From the NCBI GenBank assembly GCA_002701845.1, contig NZXG01000043.1, positions 4,219-46,848 of the forward strand: DNA of 42,630 nucleotides, written 5' to 3'. The translations under genes and the position numbers were made by a program. The notes beneath the pieces were generated by a model. The model made no database searches. It was given only the letters and a program-made list of their open reading frames with translations, and was not told the origin of the DNA. Positions 1 through 8,931 of this stretch are shown here, in pieces. Numbering within the stretch: position 1 is the first letter of the stretch; each line of letters begins with the position of its first letter. The stretch is from Pseudomonadales bacterium (lineage in GTDB: Bacteria > Pseudomonadota > Gammaproteobacteria > Pseudomonadales > Ketobacteraceae).

Positions 1-51
1 TTCAACGCTTTTACCGGCCGAATGCAGCCGAACCTCAAATACAGGGATTAA
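1..51 (+). CDS. 3' tail of an unidentified gene (partial)
   Basis: An open frame runs in from the left edge and stops at TAA 49-51, giving only the last 16 residues (ending NLKYRD). It is too short to assign to a family. The inverted repeat that starts 10 bases after the stop fits the 3' end of a gene or element, but this tail could also be chance. Confidence 0.2.
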   Translation, partial: FNAFTGRMQPNLKYRD

Positions 52-60
52 CGGCTATCA

Positions 61-116
61 AACGAAAACCTACGGTTACGAGGGTGCCACAGGATTCAAA
101 ACCGTAGGTTTTCGTT
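61..116. repeat. Perfect 17-bp inverted repeat (hairpin)
   Basis: Arms at 61-77 and 100-116 are exact reverse complements, with a 22-base loop. No T-run follows on the plus strand, so it is not a textbook intrinsic terminator. It lies just after the stop at 51. It could be a terminator-like hairpin, a recombination site or the edge of a mobile element. Confidence 0.75.
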
Positions 117-310
117 CAAATGCCCCCGCTGGTCCATTTAAGGTTATTTGAAATTTGCCAGTATGGATTAATCCAGATACTTTTAGTTACTTGATTTACA
201 GTCTGACGCATAACGCTTGCTCTGTGGAGCAATAGCTGACTCTGCTGGTCGTATCAACCCTCGACCCTTACGAAAACGTTACTGGTGATGAATAATAGGA
301 ACTTGGGGCT
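117..310. other. Intergenic region before the AraC gene, nothing recognised
   Basis: No gene, clear operator dyad or convincing sigma-70 promoter was seen here. It must hold the promoter of the AraC-type gene at 311, preceded by a modest AGGAAC ribosome site at about 298-303. Confidence 0.4.
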
Positions 311-1060
311 ATGGAAACCTTGATAACTCAGCAGTCATGGGCTGGTGGCGTGTCATTGTCGGCAGGAATTGGCCTGTTCTATGGCACGTCCGGGGACAAT
401 AAACCGCACAAGCACTGGGCGCACCAGCTGGTTGTTGGTCTCGACGCTAATCTCGACATCATTGTTGATGGCATCCGGCATAAGGGCGATGGGCTCTGGA
501 TTCCAGCGGGGTTATCTCATCAGCTTGGGCATGGTAAAGTGGTGAGTCTGTATATCGATCCTACCCACCTTCTCTGCCCTACGCTACGTGCTTCTTCCTC
601 TCTAGCGAGCGACAAATCCGTTATCCTGGTACACCCATCAATAGCCGCCCGGCTCACGTCATGTGTTTATCAGGCAGACAATCTTCAATCGGCATTGGAC
701 GCCTTTCAGGCCCACTATCAGCAGAGTGAAAAGATAGAAATCAATGATCGGTTGCTTCGAGTTTTATCTCGGTTGAAACAGGATGTTATTGACGGCTCGA
801 ACAGCCCCCTAAACGATTTAGCAGGGCTAGTGTGCCTGTCCCCTAGCCGGTTTTCTCATTGGTTTAAGGAACAAACGGGCCTGCCTCTGCGAAGCTACAA
901 AAAATGGCTAAAGTTAATCGTCTGCTTCGAACTTTCGCGTCAAATGCCGTTGGCGGTTGCCGCAGTCTCCGCAGGGTTTTCTGATCAGGCCCATTTTTGT
1001 CGTACCGTCACGCAAGCCTTTGGTGTCAGTTCACGCACTATAATGCGGCTTCTTACTTGA
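311..1060 (+). CDS. AraC family transcriptional regulator
   Basis: A DNA-binding regulator of 249 aa, usual for the family. Residues 30-85 look like a small cupin-type sensing domain (HKHWAHQ at 34-40). The C-terminal 80 residues hold the two AraC helix-turn-helix units: the first around SPSRFSHWFKEQTG (177-190), the second around the AGFSDQAHFCRTV region (221-233) followed by QAFG. The ligand is unknown. The next gene on the same strand, 81 bp downstream, encodes a membrane hydroxylase-family protein and is the obvious candidate target. No copper-specific feature is seen, so this pair may be a separate insertion beside the copper genes. The family call is firm; target and effector are inference. 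Confidence 0.9.
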   Translation: METLITQQSWAGGVSLSAGIGLFYGTSGDNKPHKHWAHQLVVGLDANLDIIVDGIRHKGDGLWIPAGLSHQLGHGKVVSLYIDPTHLLCPTLRASSSLASDKSVILVHPSIAARLTSCVYQADNLQSALDAFQAHYQQSEKIEINDRLLRVLSRLKQDVIDGSNSPLNDLAGLVCLSPSRFSHWFKEQTGLPLRSYKKWLKLIVCFELSRQMPLAVAAVSAGFSDQAHFCRTVTQAFGVSSRTIMRLLT

Positions 1061-1141
1061 GATTAGCAGTTTCGTTCAATGTTTCTGCCCATCGTTCTGA
1101 CACACTAAATCAGTCAATGTGAACCAAGAGAACTTTGAACG

Positions 1142-2005
1142 ATGCGCCAAACCATTGAATTATTGGTACGCACTCTGTACCTGCCGTTTTTCCTTTTGAT
1201 AGGCAACGGCGTCGCCGTCTACTGGATATCTGAGGGTTATTCGAAACCCTGGCTGGTAGCCTGGGTTTTAATCTTTATCGGTTTTTCCTTTCTGGCTGAA
1301 CAACTGGCAGCCTATGACATTGCGTTCAATACACCCGCAGGGGATCAGAAGCGCGACACCCTGCATGCCACTATTAATGAGTCGTTAACTATAGCAGGCC
1401 TTTTTAGCCTGCCTTTGGTCGGTGACTCATTAACTCTGGGGGCCATCTGGCCGAATGACTGGCCCCTGGCATTGGAGTTTATCCTAGCTATTTTGATCGC
1501 AGATGTCGGGATTACGCTGGCGCACTATGCCAGTCATCGACTTCGCGTACTGTGGCGGCTACACGCGATTCACCACAGCGTTAAGCGAATGTACGGATTT
1601 AATGGGCTGATGAAGCACCCACTACATCAGCTAATTGAAACAACCGCCGGAGTAGCTACTTTGCTGTTAATGGGGGCACCAACGGAGATAATGGTATTGC
1701 TCGCAACGGCGGTCACCCTACAGCTCCTGTTGCAACACTCCAACGTTGCTTACTATGCGGGTCCTTTAAAGTTTGTGTTGGCAATCAACGCAGTGCATCG
1801 CTTCCACCATTTGAACACTGCAGAAGAAGGCGATGTAAACTTCGGTCTTTTCACAACCTTTACCGACCACCTGTTAGGAACGTGGTACTATGATGGTGAC
1901 CGCGTGATAGGCAGCGACGATCTGGGTATTGCATCTGAGCCAGATTATCCTGTCGGCTATATGCCACAACTCCTTGAACCGTTGCGAAAAACTCGGCACG
2001 AATGA
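1142..2005 (+). CDS. Sterol desaturase / fatty acid hydroxylase family membrane protein
   Basis: An integral membrane di-iron enzyme of the FA_hydroxylase family (287 aa). The histidine clusters expected for the metal site are visible: HYASH (128-132), HAIHH (141-145), HPLH (159-162) and HRFHH (219-223). They are set between hydrophobic spans at about 10-55, 82-125 and 165-205. Members hydroxylate or desaturate sterols, fatty acids or carotenoids; the substrate here cannot be read from sequence. It follows the AraC regulator on the same strand and converges with copS, whose stop lies about 90 bases beyond. A short frame starting at 2002 overlaps the stop but runs into copS antisense and is not credited. 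Confidence 0.9.
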   Translation: MRQTIELLVRTLYLPFFLLIGNGVAVYWISEGYSKPWLVAWVLIFIGFSFLAEQLAAYDIAFNTPAGDQKRDTLHATINESLTIAGLFSLPLVGDSLTLGAIWPNDWPLALEFILAILIADVGITLAHYASHRLRVLWRLHAIHHSVKRMYGFNGLMKHPLHQLIETTAGVATLLLMGAPTEIMVLLATAVTLQLLLQHSNVAYYAGPLKFVLAINAVHRFHHLNTAEEGDVNFGLFTTFTDHLLGTWYYDGDRVIGSDDLGIASEPDYPVGYMPQLLEPLRKTRHE

Positions 2006-2096
2006 CCACTTTAACACATGCTTTATCCAGTAATACCCAACGTACAAAGCCCCTTTTGCTTAAGTGCCATGCGTTGATAAAGCAAGAACTTGCTGA

Positions 2097-3506
2097 TCAA
2101 TTAGATGTTTTACGGGGGAAGCTAATGCTGAATGAGGTTCGTCCTCGTTGGGAATTTGCATCAACGGTGCCACCATGCGCTTCCACAATGGAACGGACAA
2201 TCGCTAGGCCAAGTCCTGCGCCTTCGCTTTCCCGCTTTCGTGACGGATCAACCCGGTAAAACCGATCAAACAACCGTGGCAGGTGTTCACCTGGAATTTC
2301 GGCACCAGGGTTTTCAACAACCAAGTTCGTTGATGCAGTGCTATCCGATACTCTTACACTCACGTCTTTGCCACGGGGTGTAAACCGAATAGCATTGGAA
2401 AGCAGATTCGATAATACCCGTCGCAACATCGCTCGATCTCCGGTCATTGAGCTGGCCTTACCCTCGACTTGTAAGCGAACACCTTTCTCATCTGCCAGCG
2501 CTTCAAAGAATTCAAAGGTGGCTCTGACTTCCTGCACCAAATCTAACGATTCCCAATCGGGATCGAGTAAACCATTGTCGTTCTGGGCAAGCCATAGCAT
2601 ATCGTTGACCATCTTTGTCAAGCGTTCCTGCTCTTCCAGATTGGAATACAGTAACTCCCTGTATTCCTCAAGGCTTCTTGACTTGCCAAGCCCCACCTGG
2701 GTTTGGGTTATCAAGTTGGTAAGGGGTGTGCGTAATTCGTGGGCAATATCCGCCGAAAAGTAAGACAATTTTTCAAAGCTTTCCTCAAGCCGGCTGATCA
2801 TGCGGTTAAAGGAATCGACCAACGTGATCAATTCCGCCGGTACCGTGTCCGTATCCAGTCGCACATCTAAACGATCAGCTTGAATATCCCGCATGGCCTC
2901 ACTTAAAGCGCGTAGTGGGGCATGGCCTTGATGGACTCCGAACCAGGCAGCCAGTAAAGTCACGACTCCTGCCAGGATCATAATGAGCCAGAGCGTGTGG
3001 CTAAAGCTCTCCAGAAAATGAATATGGAAGCCCATGTCGATAGCAGCGACAACCCGATAACGAGCATCACCAATATGCAGGAGTGATATTGCACCACGGT
3101 ACACTTTATCCTCTATTTCCCATTGGTATAAGTTGTCAGCATGAATGCGACTTAACGGTGCGAGCGTCGGTAAATGTGCTGGTGGCTGGAAATCGGCTGA
3201 GCCAAAAATTAACTGATAGTTTGCATCCCAAACCTGAAAATACACACCATGATGACCTGAGACAGCCTTATCGAGAATACTTTCCGGTGTAACTCGCTCT
3301 TTACTGGCTTTTTCAAGCGCCTCTTCCACCGCATGGGTAATTACCACCAATTCATCAGCATCCTGTTCCTCAAAGTGACGTTCTACCGTTTTTTGCACCA
3401 GGTAACCAATCAACAGCAAACTTAGGGTAATGGCAATGGCAACGAATAGCATCACACGATTGTTGAGTGATAGCGGACGACGATTTGCCAGGCTAACGTT
3501 CGCCAT
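2097..3506 (-). CDS. copS: Heavy-metal sensor histidine kinase (CopS/CusS type)
   Basis: Inner-membrane sensor kinase, 469 aa from this start. Hydrophobic segments at about 17-37 and 171-192 bracket a periplasmic sensor domain. A HAMP linker follows, then the H-box HELRTPLTN with phospho-accepting His256, and the N, G1 and G2 boxes of the ATPase domain (the last is [10 protein letters not shown]). The layout and [10 protein letters not shown] wording match the CusS/PcoS/CopS family that senses periplasmic Cu(I) or Ag(I). The ATG at 3506 was chosen over the ATG at 3521 because it has GAGGA at good spacing. It overlaps the end of the response regulator by 14 bases, so the two are translationally coupled. 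Confidence 0.93.
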   Translation of the reverse strand: MANVSLANRRPLSLNNRVMLFVAIAITLSLLLIGYLVQKTVERHFEEQDADELVVITHAVEEALEKASKERVTPESILDKAVSGHHGVYFQVWDANYQLIFGSADFQPPAHLPTLAPLSRIHADNLYQWEIEDKVYRGAISLLHIGDARYRVVAAIDMGFHIHFLESFSHTLWLIMILAGVVTLLAAWFGVHQGHAPLRALSEAMRDIQADRLDVRLDTDTVPAELITLVDSFNRMISRLEESFEKLSYFSADIAHELRTPLTNLITQTQVGLGKSRSLEEYRELLYSNLEEQERLTKMVNDMLWLAQNDNGLLDPDWESLDLVQEVRATFEFFEALADEKGVRLQVEGKASSMTGDRAMLRRVLSNLLSNAIRFTPRGKDVSVRVSDSTASTNLVVENPGAEIPGEHLPRLFDRFYRVDPSRKRESEGAGLGLAIVRSIVEAHGGTVDANSQRGRTSFSISFPRKTSN

Positions 3507-4185
3507 AATCGTCCTCGACATCCAGTTTGTACCCCATGCCTCTCACCGTATGAATAAGCTTTGGCTCAAAGTCGTCATCGATCTTGGCTCGCAGACGGCG
3601 GATTGCCACATCGATGACATTGGTGTCGGAATCAAAGTTCATATCCCACACCTGCGATGCTATCAGGGACCGGGGCAATACCTCGCCCTGGCGGCGGGCC
3701 AGCAGCTCCAGCAGGCAAAACTCCTTGTGGCTCAGATTGATTTTACGTCCGGCGCGAGTTGCTCGATGGCGCGGCAGATCAAGGGTTAAATCCGCCACCT
3801 GGATCTGATCTGTTAACACCGGCGCTGTGCGTCTACGTAACAGGGTGCGAACCCGGGCCAGCAGCTCGGCGAAGGCAAACGGTTTCACCAGATAGTCATC
3901 AGCGCCCATTTCAAGACCTTTCACCCGGTCTTCCACACTGTCGCGAGCAGTCAGGAAGAGCACCGGCGTCTGGCGCCCGGCCTCGCGGATCGACTCGACG
4001 ATGCGCCAGCCATCAACATCCGGCAGCATGACATCCAACACCAGTAGATCGAATGTTTCAGTCATCGCCAGATGGTGTCCGTCCAGCCCATTACGCGCTA
4101 ACGTGACCATAAAGCCTGCCTCTCTCAGGCCCTGCTGCAAATAATCGCCCGTTTTGACCTCGTCTTCGACCACTAGCAAGCGCAT
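3493..4185 (-). CDS. copR: Heavy-metal response regulator, OmpR family (CopR/CusR type)
   Basis: Two-domain response regulator, 230 aa. The receiver domain (1-115) shows the acidic pair E7/D8, phospho-acceptor D51, T79 and K101 ([10 protein letters not shown]). The C-terminal winged helix (about 130-225) has the OmpR pattern, with [17 protein letters not shown] and the GMGYKL ending. It is cotranscribed with the kinase downstream. Its start is 70 bases from a large palindrome carrying ATTACA-N4-TGTAAT, a good candidate for its own binding site in the divergent promoter region shared with the cop operon. Two more copies of this core lie elsewhere in the window. The copper assignment rests on family resemblance plus context. 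Confidence 0.94.
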   Translation of the reverse strand: MRLLVVEDEVKTGDYLQQGLREAGFMVTLARNGLDGHHLAMTETFDLLVLDVMLPDVDGWRIVESIREAGRQTPVLFLTARDSVEDRVKGLEMGADDYLVKPFAFAELLARVRTLLRRRTAPVLTDQIQVADLTLDLPRHRATRAGRKINLSHKEFCLLELLARRQGEVLPRSLIASQVWDMNFDSDTNVIDVAIRRLRAKIDDDFEPKLIHTVRGMGYKLDVEDDYGER

Positions 4186-4254
4186 TGCTTTACCGCCTTA
4201 AATTCCAGCATTTTTTAACATTGCTCTAAGCTTATCGGCTGTATTCCAACAGGA

Positions 4255-4296
4255 ACATGACTCCAAGATTACATGTTTGTAATCTTGGAGTCATGT
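4255..4296. promoter_or_regulatory. 42-bp palindrome with CopR-like box ATTACA-N4-TGTAAT
   Basis: Arms 4255-4273 and 4278-4296 are perfect 19-bp reverse complements around a 4-base spacer (TGTT). The inner 16 bases (4268-4283) are ATTACATGTTTGTAAT. It sits between the divergent copR and glutaredoxin/copA transcription units. The inner core recurs exactly at 19526-19541 and 41475-41490 with different spacers, which marks it as a protein-binding site. The outer arms are unique to this copy. Confidence 0.82.
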
Positions 4297-4397
4297 CGGG
4301 GAAAGCTGCCTGCCGTTAATATGAGCGGTCTATCCGAAAACACTCCTGGCTTAGCAATAACTATTGCGAGGGGGCGACCATTTAAGGAGGAAACAAG

Positions 4398-5150
4398 ATG
4401 TCAGCACCTAAAACCGCGCAACTGTACCGTATGGTGATGGACGACCATCTCTGCCCTTACGGACTGAAATCCAAGCATCTGCTGGAGAGTCAGGGGTATG
4501 AGGTTGATGATCATCACCTGAAAAGCCGTGAAGCGATCAACGCGTTCAAGAACGAGCATAATGTAGATACCACGCCCCAAACCTTTATTAATGACGATCG
4601 GATTGGCGGTTTCGATGAGCTGCAAGCCTATTTTGGCAAACCATCAAAGAGCGAGGATGAAACCACCTACTGGCCAGTTATCTCATTGTTTTCAATGACC
4701 TTTTTAATGGCAGCCGGTGCTGCTTCGGTGGTCGAGGGTCAATGGTTATCTCTACGCACCTTTGAATGGTTTATCGCGTTTTCCATGTGTGGTCTCGCCT
4801 ACCTGAAAATACGCGATGTGGAAGGCTTTTCCACCATGTTTCTCAACTATGATCTCCTGGCGCAAAAATGGGTGCCCTACGGATACGTGTACCCCTATGG
4901 AGAAGGTATGGCTGGGCTGTTGATGATTGCCGGGGTGCTGCCCTTCGTTTCCATACCGATCGCGCTGTTCATCGGAGCTGTCGGTGCCGTATCGGTGTTT
5001 AAGGCGGTGTACATCGACAAAAGAGAGCTGAAGTGTGCCTGCGTGGGAGGCGAGAGCAACGTGCCGCTGGGTTTTATCTCACTTACTGAAAATCTCATGA
5101 TGCTGGGCATGGCGATCTGGATGCTCGTTAAGCCGGCTTTGCTGGGGTAG
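4398..5150 (+). CDS. Glutaredoxin-MauE/DoxX-like membrane fusion protein
   Basis: A 250-aa two-part protein. Residues 1-80 are a glutaredoxin fold with active site CPYG (19-22) and the TPQTFIN cis-proline segment. Residues 90-248 hold about four to five membrane helices of the MauE/DoxX-like redox-associated type, with a CAC motif (CACVGG) before the last helix. This arrangement suggests a thiol relay between cytoplasmic glutathione and membrane or periplasmic thiols. Start is ATG 4398, behind an excellent AAGGAGG. It is the first gene after the divergent CopR-type palindrome and precedes the multicopper oxidase, so a role in keeping copper-protein thiols reduced or handling thiol-bound copper is likely. 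That role is inference. Confidence 0.85.
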   Translation: MSAPKTAQLYRMVMDDHLCPYGLKSKHLLESQGYEVDDHHLKSREAINAFKNEHNVDTTPQTFINDDRIGGFDELQAYFGKPSKSEDETTYWPVISLFSMTFLMAAGAASVVEGQWLSLRTFEWFIAFSMCGLAYLKIRDVEGFSTMFLNYDLLAQKWVPYGYVYPYGEGMAGLLMIAGVLPFVSIPIALFIGAVGAVSVFKAVYIDKRELKCACVGGESNVPLGFISLTENLMMLGMAIWMLVKPALLG

Positions 5151-5266
5151 CGACCACCCGGATTACCGCATTGTCATGCTGGGGTCATGCTGCTGACAGT
5201 TTTCAGTCCCTAGAATGTACGCATTACGAGTGTGACACTATGAATAGAGGCTTTAGAGGACACGCT

Positions 5267-7081
5267 ATGACCAAATCGTTAAACAGGATCCCTGACCACC
5301 TGACGCGGCGCCGCTTCGTGCAGGGGGTGGCGATCGGCGGCGTACTGGGTTTAACGCCCGGTTGGTTGCAGGCCGGCGCCCAAATTAAAGCATCGCTACG
5401 AGGTCACAACAACCCGCCAGTCCTTAGCGGGCGCGAGATCAATCTGGTCGTTGCCGAAAACCCGGTCAATTTCACCGGCGTAACCCGAATGGCAACCACC
5501 ATTAACGGATCAATCCCCGCCCCTACCCTACGGTTACGCGAAGGTGATGAGGTAACTATTCGGGTTACCAATCGATTATCGGTACCGACGTCTATTCACT
5601 GGCATGGCATTCTGTTGCCCTATCAAATGGATGGGGTGCCCGGCATCAGTTTCCCGGGTATTGCACCGGGGGAAACCTTTACCTACCGCTTTAAGCTCCG
5701 CCAGAGTGGCACCTACTGGTATCACAGCCATTCCGGGTTTCAGGAAATGACAGGGATGTACGGAGCACTGATCATAGAGCCCAGAACAGGTGAACGGCAC
5801 CCTGCCGATCAGGATCACGTGATTCAGCTCTCAGACTGGACAGATGAAGACCCGATGCACGTTTTCAGCAAATTAAAGGTACAAAGTGATATCTATAACT
5901 TCAGCCAGCCCACCTTCTTCGATTTTTCCGAAGATGTAGCCAGCATGGGGCTACAGGCGGCTTTAGGAAAACGCCGAATGTGGAACCAGATGCGGATGAA
6001 CCCCACGGATCTTGCTGATCTGTCTGCAGCTACCATGACCTTTCTGATGAACGGAGCTGCACCGGCCGGGAACTGGACCGGCCTGTTTAACAAAGGTGAC
6101 CGGGTACGCCTGCGGTTTATTAATGCAGCCAGTAACAGTTTTTATGATGTGCGTATTCCCGGCTTAAAGCTAACGGTCATTCAGGCCGACGGTCAGGATG
6201 TGGAACCCGTTACGGTGGACGAATTCCGGTTTGGCCCTGGCGAAACTTACGATGTGGTGGCCGAACCGCGGGAAGACGCCTATACCATTTTCGCCCAAAG
6301 TATCGATCGCAGTGGTTATGCCAGAGGTACGCTGGCCACTCGGCCGGGGCTGGATGCACCGGTACCCGAGCTGGATCCGGTCGAATGGTTGACCATGAGG
6401 GATATGATGGGCGCAATGAACCACGGAAATAGCGATGGTGGAATGGACCACAGTCAGATGGATCACGGCCAACATCAGCACCTTGATATGCATGATATGA
6501 CACAGGGCAAACACCAGCTGAAAAAGCCGTCTTCCACTGTTCGTCATGCACGCACCGAGTATGGTCCGTCCGTGGATATGCGAGTGGATATGCCCCGGAC
6601 CAACCTGGATGATCCGGGTATTGGCTTGCGTGATCTACGCCAAAAGGGGTTGCGTCCGAAAAGCCACCGGGTATTGACACTGGCGGACCTCAAATCCATT
6701 GACGGTATCCTTGCTGATCGTCGGCCCCCTGCGAAGGAGCTTGAATTGCATCTGACTGGTAATATGGAGCGCTATAGCTGGTCTTTCGACGGGCTTGAAT
6801 TCGGACAGAGCACACCAGTTTCCCTGCGCCATAATGAGCGGGTCAGGATCATCCTCCAGAACGACACCATGATGACCCACCCCATGCACCTGCACGGCAT
6901 GTGGAGTGAACTTGAAACCGACCAGGGTGAACTGCGGGTGCGTCGCCACACCATTCCGGTACAACCGGCGCAACGTATCAGCTTTTTAACCACGCCACAC
7001 GATTTGGGGCGTTGGGCCTGGCATTGCCACCTTCTGTTTCATATGGATGCGGGGATGTTCCGCGAGGTGGTGGTGTCATGA
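5267..7081 (+). CDS. copA: Copper resistance multicopper oxidase CopA/PcoA, Tat-exported
   Basis: Periplasmic multicopper oxidase (604 aa from this start) that oxidises toxic Cu(I). The N-terminus has a Tat signal (TRRRFV at 13-18) followed by a hydrophobic stretch. Type 2/3 copper ligands are seen as HWHG (111-114) and HSHSG (153-157). The C-terminal HPMHLHG and HCHLLFHMDAGM (586-597) complete the trinuclear and type 1 sites. A Met/His-rich insert (MDHSQMDHGQHQHLDMHDM) lies at about residues 400-420, typical of PcoA-type enzymes. ATG 5267 was preferred to upstream in-frame ATGs (5171, 5240) because AGAGGA lies 6 bases before it. Direct repeats of GTCATGCTG at 5173-5181 and 5184-5192 lie upstream. 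The stop overlaps the copB start by ATGA. Confidence 0.96.
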   Translation: MTKSLNRIPDHLTRRRFVQGVAIGGVLGLTPGWLQAGAQIKASLRGHNNPPVLSGREINLVVAENPVNFTGVTRMATTINGSIPAPTLRLREGDEVTIRVTNRLSVPTSIHWHGILLPYQMDGVPGISFPGIAPGETFTYRFKLRQSGTYWYHSHSGFQEMTGMYGALIIEPRTGERHPADQDHVIQLSDWTDEDPMHVFSKLKVQSDIYNFSQPTFFDFSEDVASMGLQAALGKRRMWNQMRMNPTDLADLSAATMTFLMNGAAPAGNWTGLFNKGDRVRLRFINAASNSFYDVRIPGLKLTVIQADGQDVEPVTVDEFRFGPGETYDVVAEPREDAYTIFAQSIDRSGYARGTLATRPGLDAPVPELDPVEWLTMRDMMGAMNHGNSDGGMDHSQMDHGQHQHLDMHDMTQGKHQLKKPSSTVRHARTEYGPSVDMRVDMPRTNLDDPGIGLRDLRQKGLRPKSHRVLTLADLKSIDGILADRRPPAKELELHLTGNMERYSWSFDGLEFGQSTPVSLRHNERVRIILQNDTMMTHPMHLHGMWSELETDQGELRVRRHTIPVQPAQRISFLTTPHDLGRWAWHCHLLFHMDAGMFREVVVS

Positions 7082-7938
7082 GATTGAAACCGATGAAATG
7101 CTTGCCAGCTCTTGCACTCGCCTTTAGTTATCTGCAAGCAAATTACGTATTGGCCGAAATGGATCATGGCGCTCAGACGCATGACATGGGGCAAATGCAA
7201 GGTGGCAGCGCCCCGCCGGATGCCCGGGATCCCCATGCTTACTCAGGAGGATACACCCTCACCGAGGGCCCTTACGCATTACCCGGCCCGAGACAGCTCA
7301 CACTGGCTGATGAACATGCGTTCTGGGCCGTGTTGGGTGACCGAATTGAATACCAGAAAGACAGCGAAACCACCGTCTATGACCTGCAAGCCTGGTACGG
7401 CACCACCTATGATCGCCTGGTGATCAAGGCAGAAGGCGATATCGCAGACGACACCCTGGAGGAAAGCTCAACTGATCTGTTATGGGGCCGTGCGCTGAAT
7501 GGCTATTTCGATACGCAAGTTGGTATTCGCCTCGATCAATCGAGCGAAGGCCAGAACCGTCAATGGCTGGCGTTGGGCGTTCAGGGGCTGGCACCTTATT
7601 GGTTTGAATTGGATATCACTGCCTATATAGGCGACAACAGCCGAACGGCACTCGCTGCTGAAGCAGAGTACGAACTGCCGTTAACACAACGGTTGGTGTT
7701 GCAACCTCGGGCCGAACTGAGTCTGTATGGCAAGGATGATGCCGAAAATGGCATTGGCTCAGGCTTGTCAGACATCGCATTGGGCTTGCGCCTGCGTTAT
7801 GAAATTAGCCGCCAGTTTGCGCCTTATGTGGGTGTTGAATGGACTGGCGCGTTTGGCGATACAGCCGATTACCGACGTGCCGCAGGAGAAGATCGCTCAA
7901 CGACTCAAGCTGTTGCCGGGTTGAAATTCTGGTTCTAA
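7078..7938 (+). CDS. copB: Copper resistance protein CopB (outer membrane)
   Basis: 286 aa, matching the CopB/PcoB family of outer-membrane beta-barrels that act with CopA. A Sec signal peptide (MRLKPMKCLPALALAF onward, cut near YVLA/EMD) is followed by a short Met/His-rich stretch (MDHGAQTHDMGQMQGG), then a C-terminal domain of alternating amphipathic strands ending in ...AVAGLKFWF. The terminal Phe is typical of barrel proteins. The start is ATG 7078, which overlaps the copA stop by four bases; a longer frame beginning at 7012 lacks a signal peptide and overlaps copA. It is coexpressed with copA and the small periplasmic genes that follow. Confidence 0.95.
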   Translation: MRLKPMKCLPALALAFSYLQANYVLAEMDHGAQTHDMGQMQGGSAPPDARDPHAYSGGYTLTEGPYALPGPRQLTLADEHAFWAVLGDRIEYQKDSETTVYDLQAWYGTTYDRLVIKAEGDIADDTLEESSTDLLWGRALNGYFDTQVGIRLDQSSEGQNRQWLALGVQGLAPYWFELDITAYIGDNSRTALAAEAEYELPLTQRLVLQPRAELSLYGKDDAENGIGSGLSDIALGLRLRYEISRQFAPYVGVEWTGAFGDTADYRRAAGEDRSTTQAVAGLKFWF

Positions 7939-7979
7939 GCATCGGTTTGTCACCACTAATAACTTAAAAGGAACACAAC

Positions 7980-8258
7980 ATGAAAGTTAAATATATGCTA
8001 TTGGTTGCTGGATTGAGCTTGCCATTGCTGGCGCAAGCCCATGACCCGAAAGAACACATGAAAGATGCGGAGAAACCGGATTGTGCTGCCATGAATAATA
8101 TGGATCACAGCAAAATGGACCGCAATGACCCCGTTATGCAGGCCATGATGAAAAAATGCATGGCTGATACGCACCATCAAGAGGATACCGATGTCAAAGC
8201 GAATCACCGGGGCCACAAAAAGGCATCTGGAGAGCAGCATTTGGATCACGGGCACTAA
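7980..8258 (+). CDS. Small exported His/Met-rich copper-binding protein
   Basis: A 92-aa protein with a clear Sec signal (MKVKYMLLVAGLSLPLLAQA, cleaved before HDPKEH). The mature part is dense in His, Met, Asp and Lys, with two Cys (PDCAAM and KKCMAD), MNNMDHSKMD and a His-rich tail ending HLDHGH. Such composition suits low-affinity periplasmic copper buffering. AAGGAA sits before the ATG. It lies 41 bases after copB and 22 before the cytochrome gene, so it belongs to the cop operon. No named family is recognised with certainty. Confidence 0.83.
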   Translation: MKVKYMLLVAGLSLPLLAQAHDPKEHMKDAEKPDCAAMNNMDHSKMDRNDPVMQAMMKKCMADTHHQEDTDVKANHRGHKKASGEQHLDHGH

Positions 8259-8280
8259 CGTATAAATCAAGGATATTCAC

Positions 8281-8853
8281 ATGCCAACGCTTGCTGACTT
8301 TATCAAGAGCTTGATGATTGCCGGTGTACTTGCACTGGCTGCGGGGGGCGCGTTTATTTATTCGGGTCTTTATCCCATTGGTGCAGACGTACCCCATTTC
8401 AAAGTAACCTACTGGCTACTGGAAACCCTGCGGGAGCGGTCTGTTGCCCGTGCTACCGGTGATATTCAAATACCGACAAACCTGGATTCGCCAGAACGCT
8501 TGCTTGCCGGTGGCGCTGATTATAACGACATGTGCGCCGGCTGCCACCTGAAGCCCGGCAAAACCGAAAGCGATTTTTCAATCGGATTATACCCCTCACC
8601 GCCTAACCTGACGGTAACCGCAGATGCCCATGGTCATGACCATGGCAACCATTCAGGCTCCAGTGAAGCCGCGTTACAACGTCAGTTCTGGATTATCAAG
8701 CACGGCATCAAAGCATCGGGCATGCCGGCCTGGGGGCCGACCCACAGTGACGAGCGGATTTGGGATATGGTGACCTTCCTGCAACGTTTGCCGACCCTCT
8801 CTGAGGCGCAATACCAGATATTGACTGCCCGAGGCGCGCCTGAGGAACATTGA
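8281..8853 (+). CDS. Membrane-anchored class I cytochrome c
   Basis: 190 aa, with an N-terminal hydrophobic anchor (about 11-30) and a single c-type heme site C85-A-G-C88-H89. Met148 in KASGMPAWG is the likely axial ligand. A His-rich loop (DAHGHDHGNHSG, 116-127) between them could bind metal. The domain fits the cytochrome C (cbb3-type, subunit III-like) fold. In copper operons such cytochromes may accept electrons from Cu(I) oxidation by the multicopper oxidase or pass them to a terminal oxidase; that is inference from context. It has a good AAGGATA ribosome site and is the fourth gene after copA, counting copA itself. Confidence 0.9.
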   Translation: MPTLADFIKSLMIAGVLALAAGGAFIYSGLYPIGADVPHFKVTYWLLETLRERSVARATGDIQIPTNLDSPERLLAGGADYNDMCAGCHLKPGKTESDFSIGLYPSPPNLTVTADAHGHDHGNHSGSSEAALQRQFWIIKHGIKASGMPAWGPTHSDERIWDMVTFLQRLPTLSEAQYQILTARGAPEEH

Positions 8854-8931
8854 TATTAAATGGCGACCCATGCCTGATACATATGATTAACCTGTGACGC
8901 CCATTTCTATTTCAAAGACTGAAAGGAGTTT

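Noticed and set aside
2002-2259. A short plus-strand frame overlapping the hydroxylase stop by ATGA
   Set aside because: Most of it is antisense to copS, it has no recognisable domain, and only its first 95 bases lie outside a real gene.
5171-5266. Upstream start for the multicopper oxidase at 5171 or 5240
   Set aside because: These place a non-signal extension before the twin-arginine motif and lack the AGAGGA site found before 5267.
6170-6973. Long minus-strand open frames across copA
   Set aside because: They mirror the well-supported multicopper oxidase and show no domain or ribosome site.
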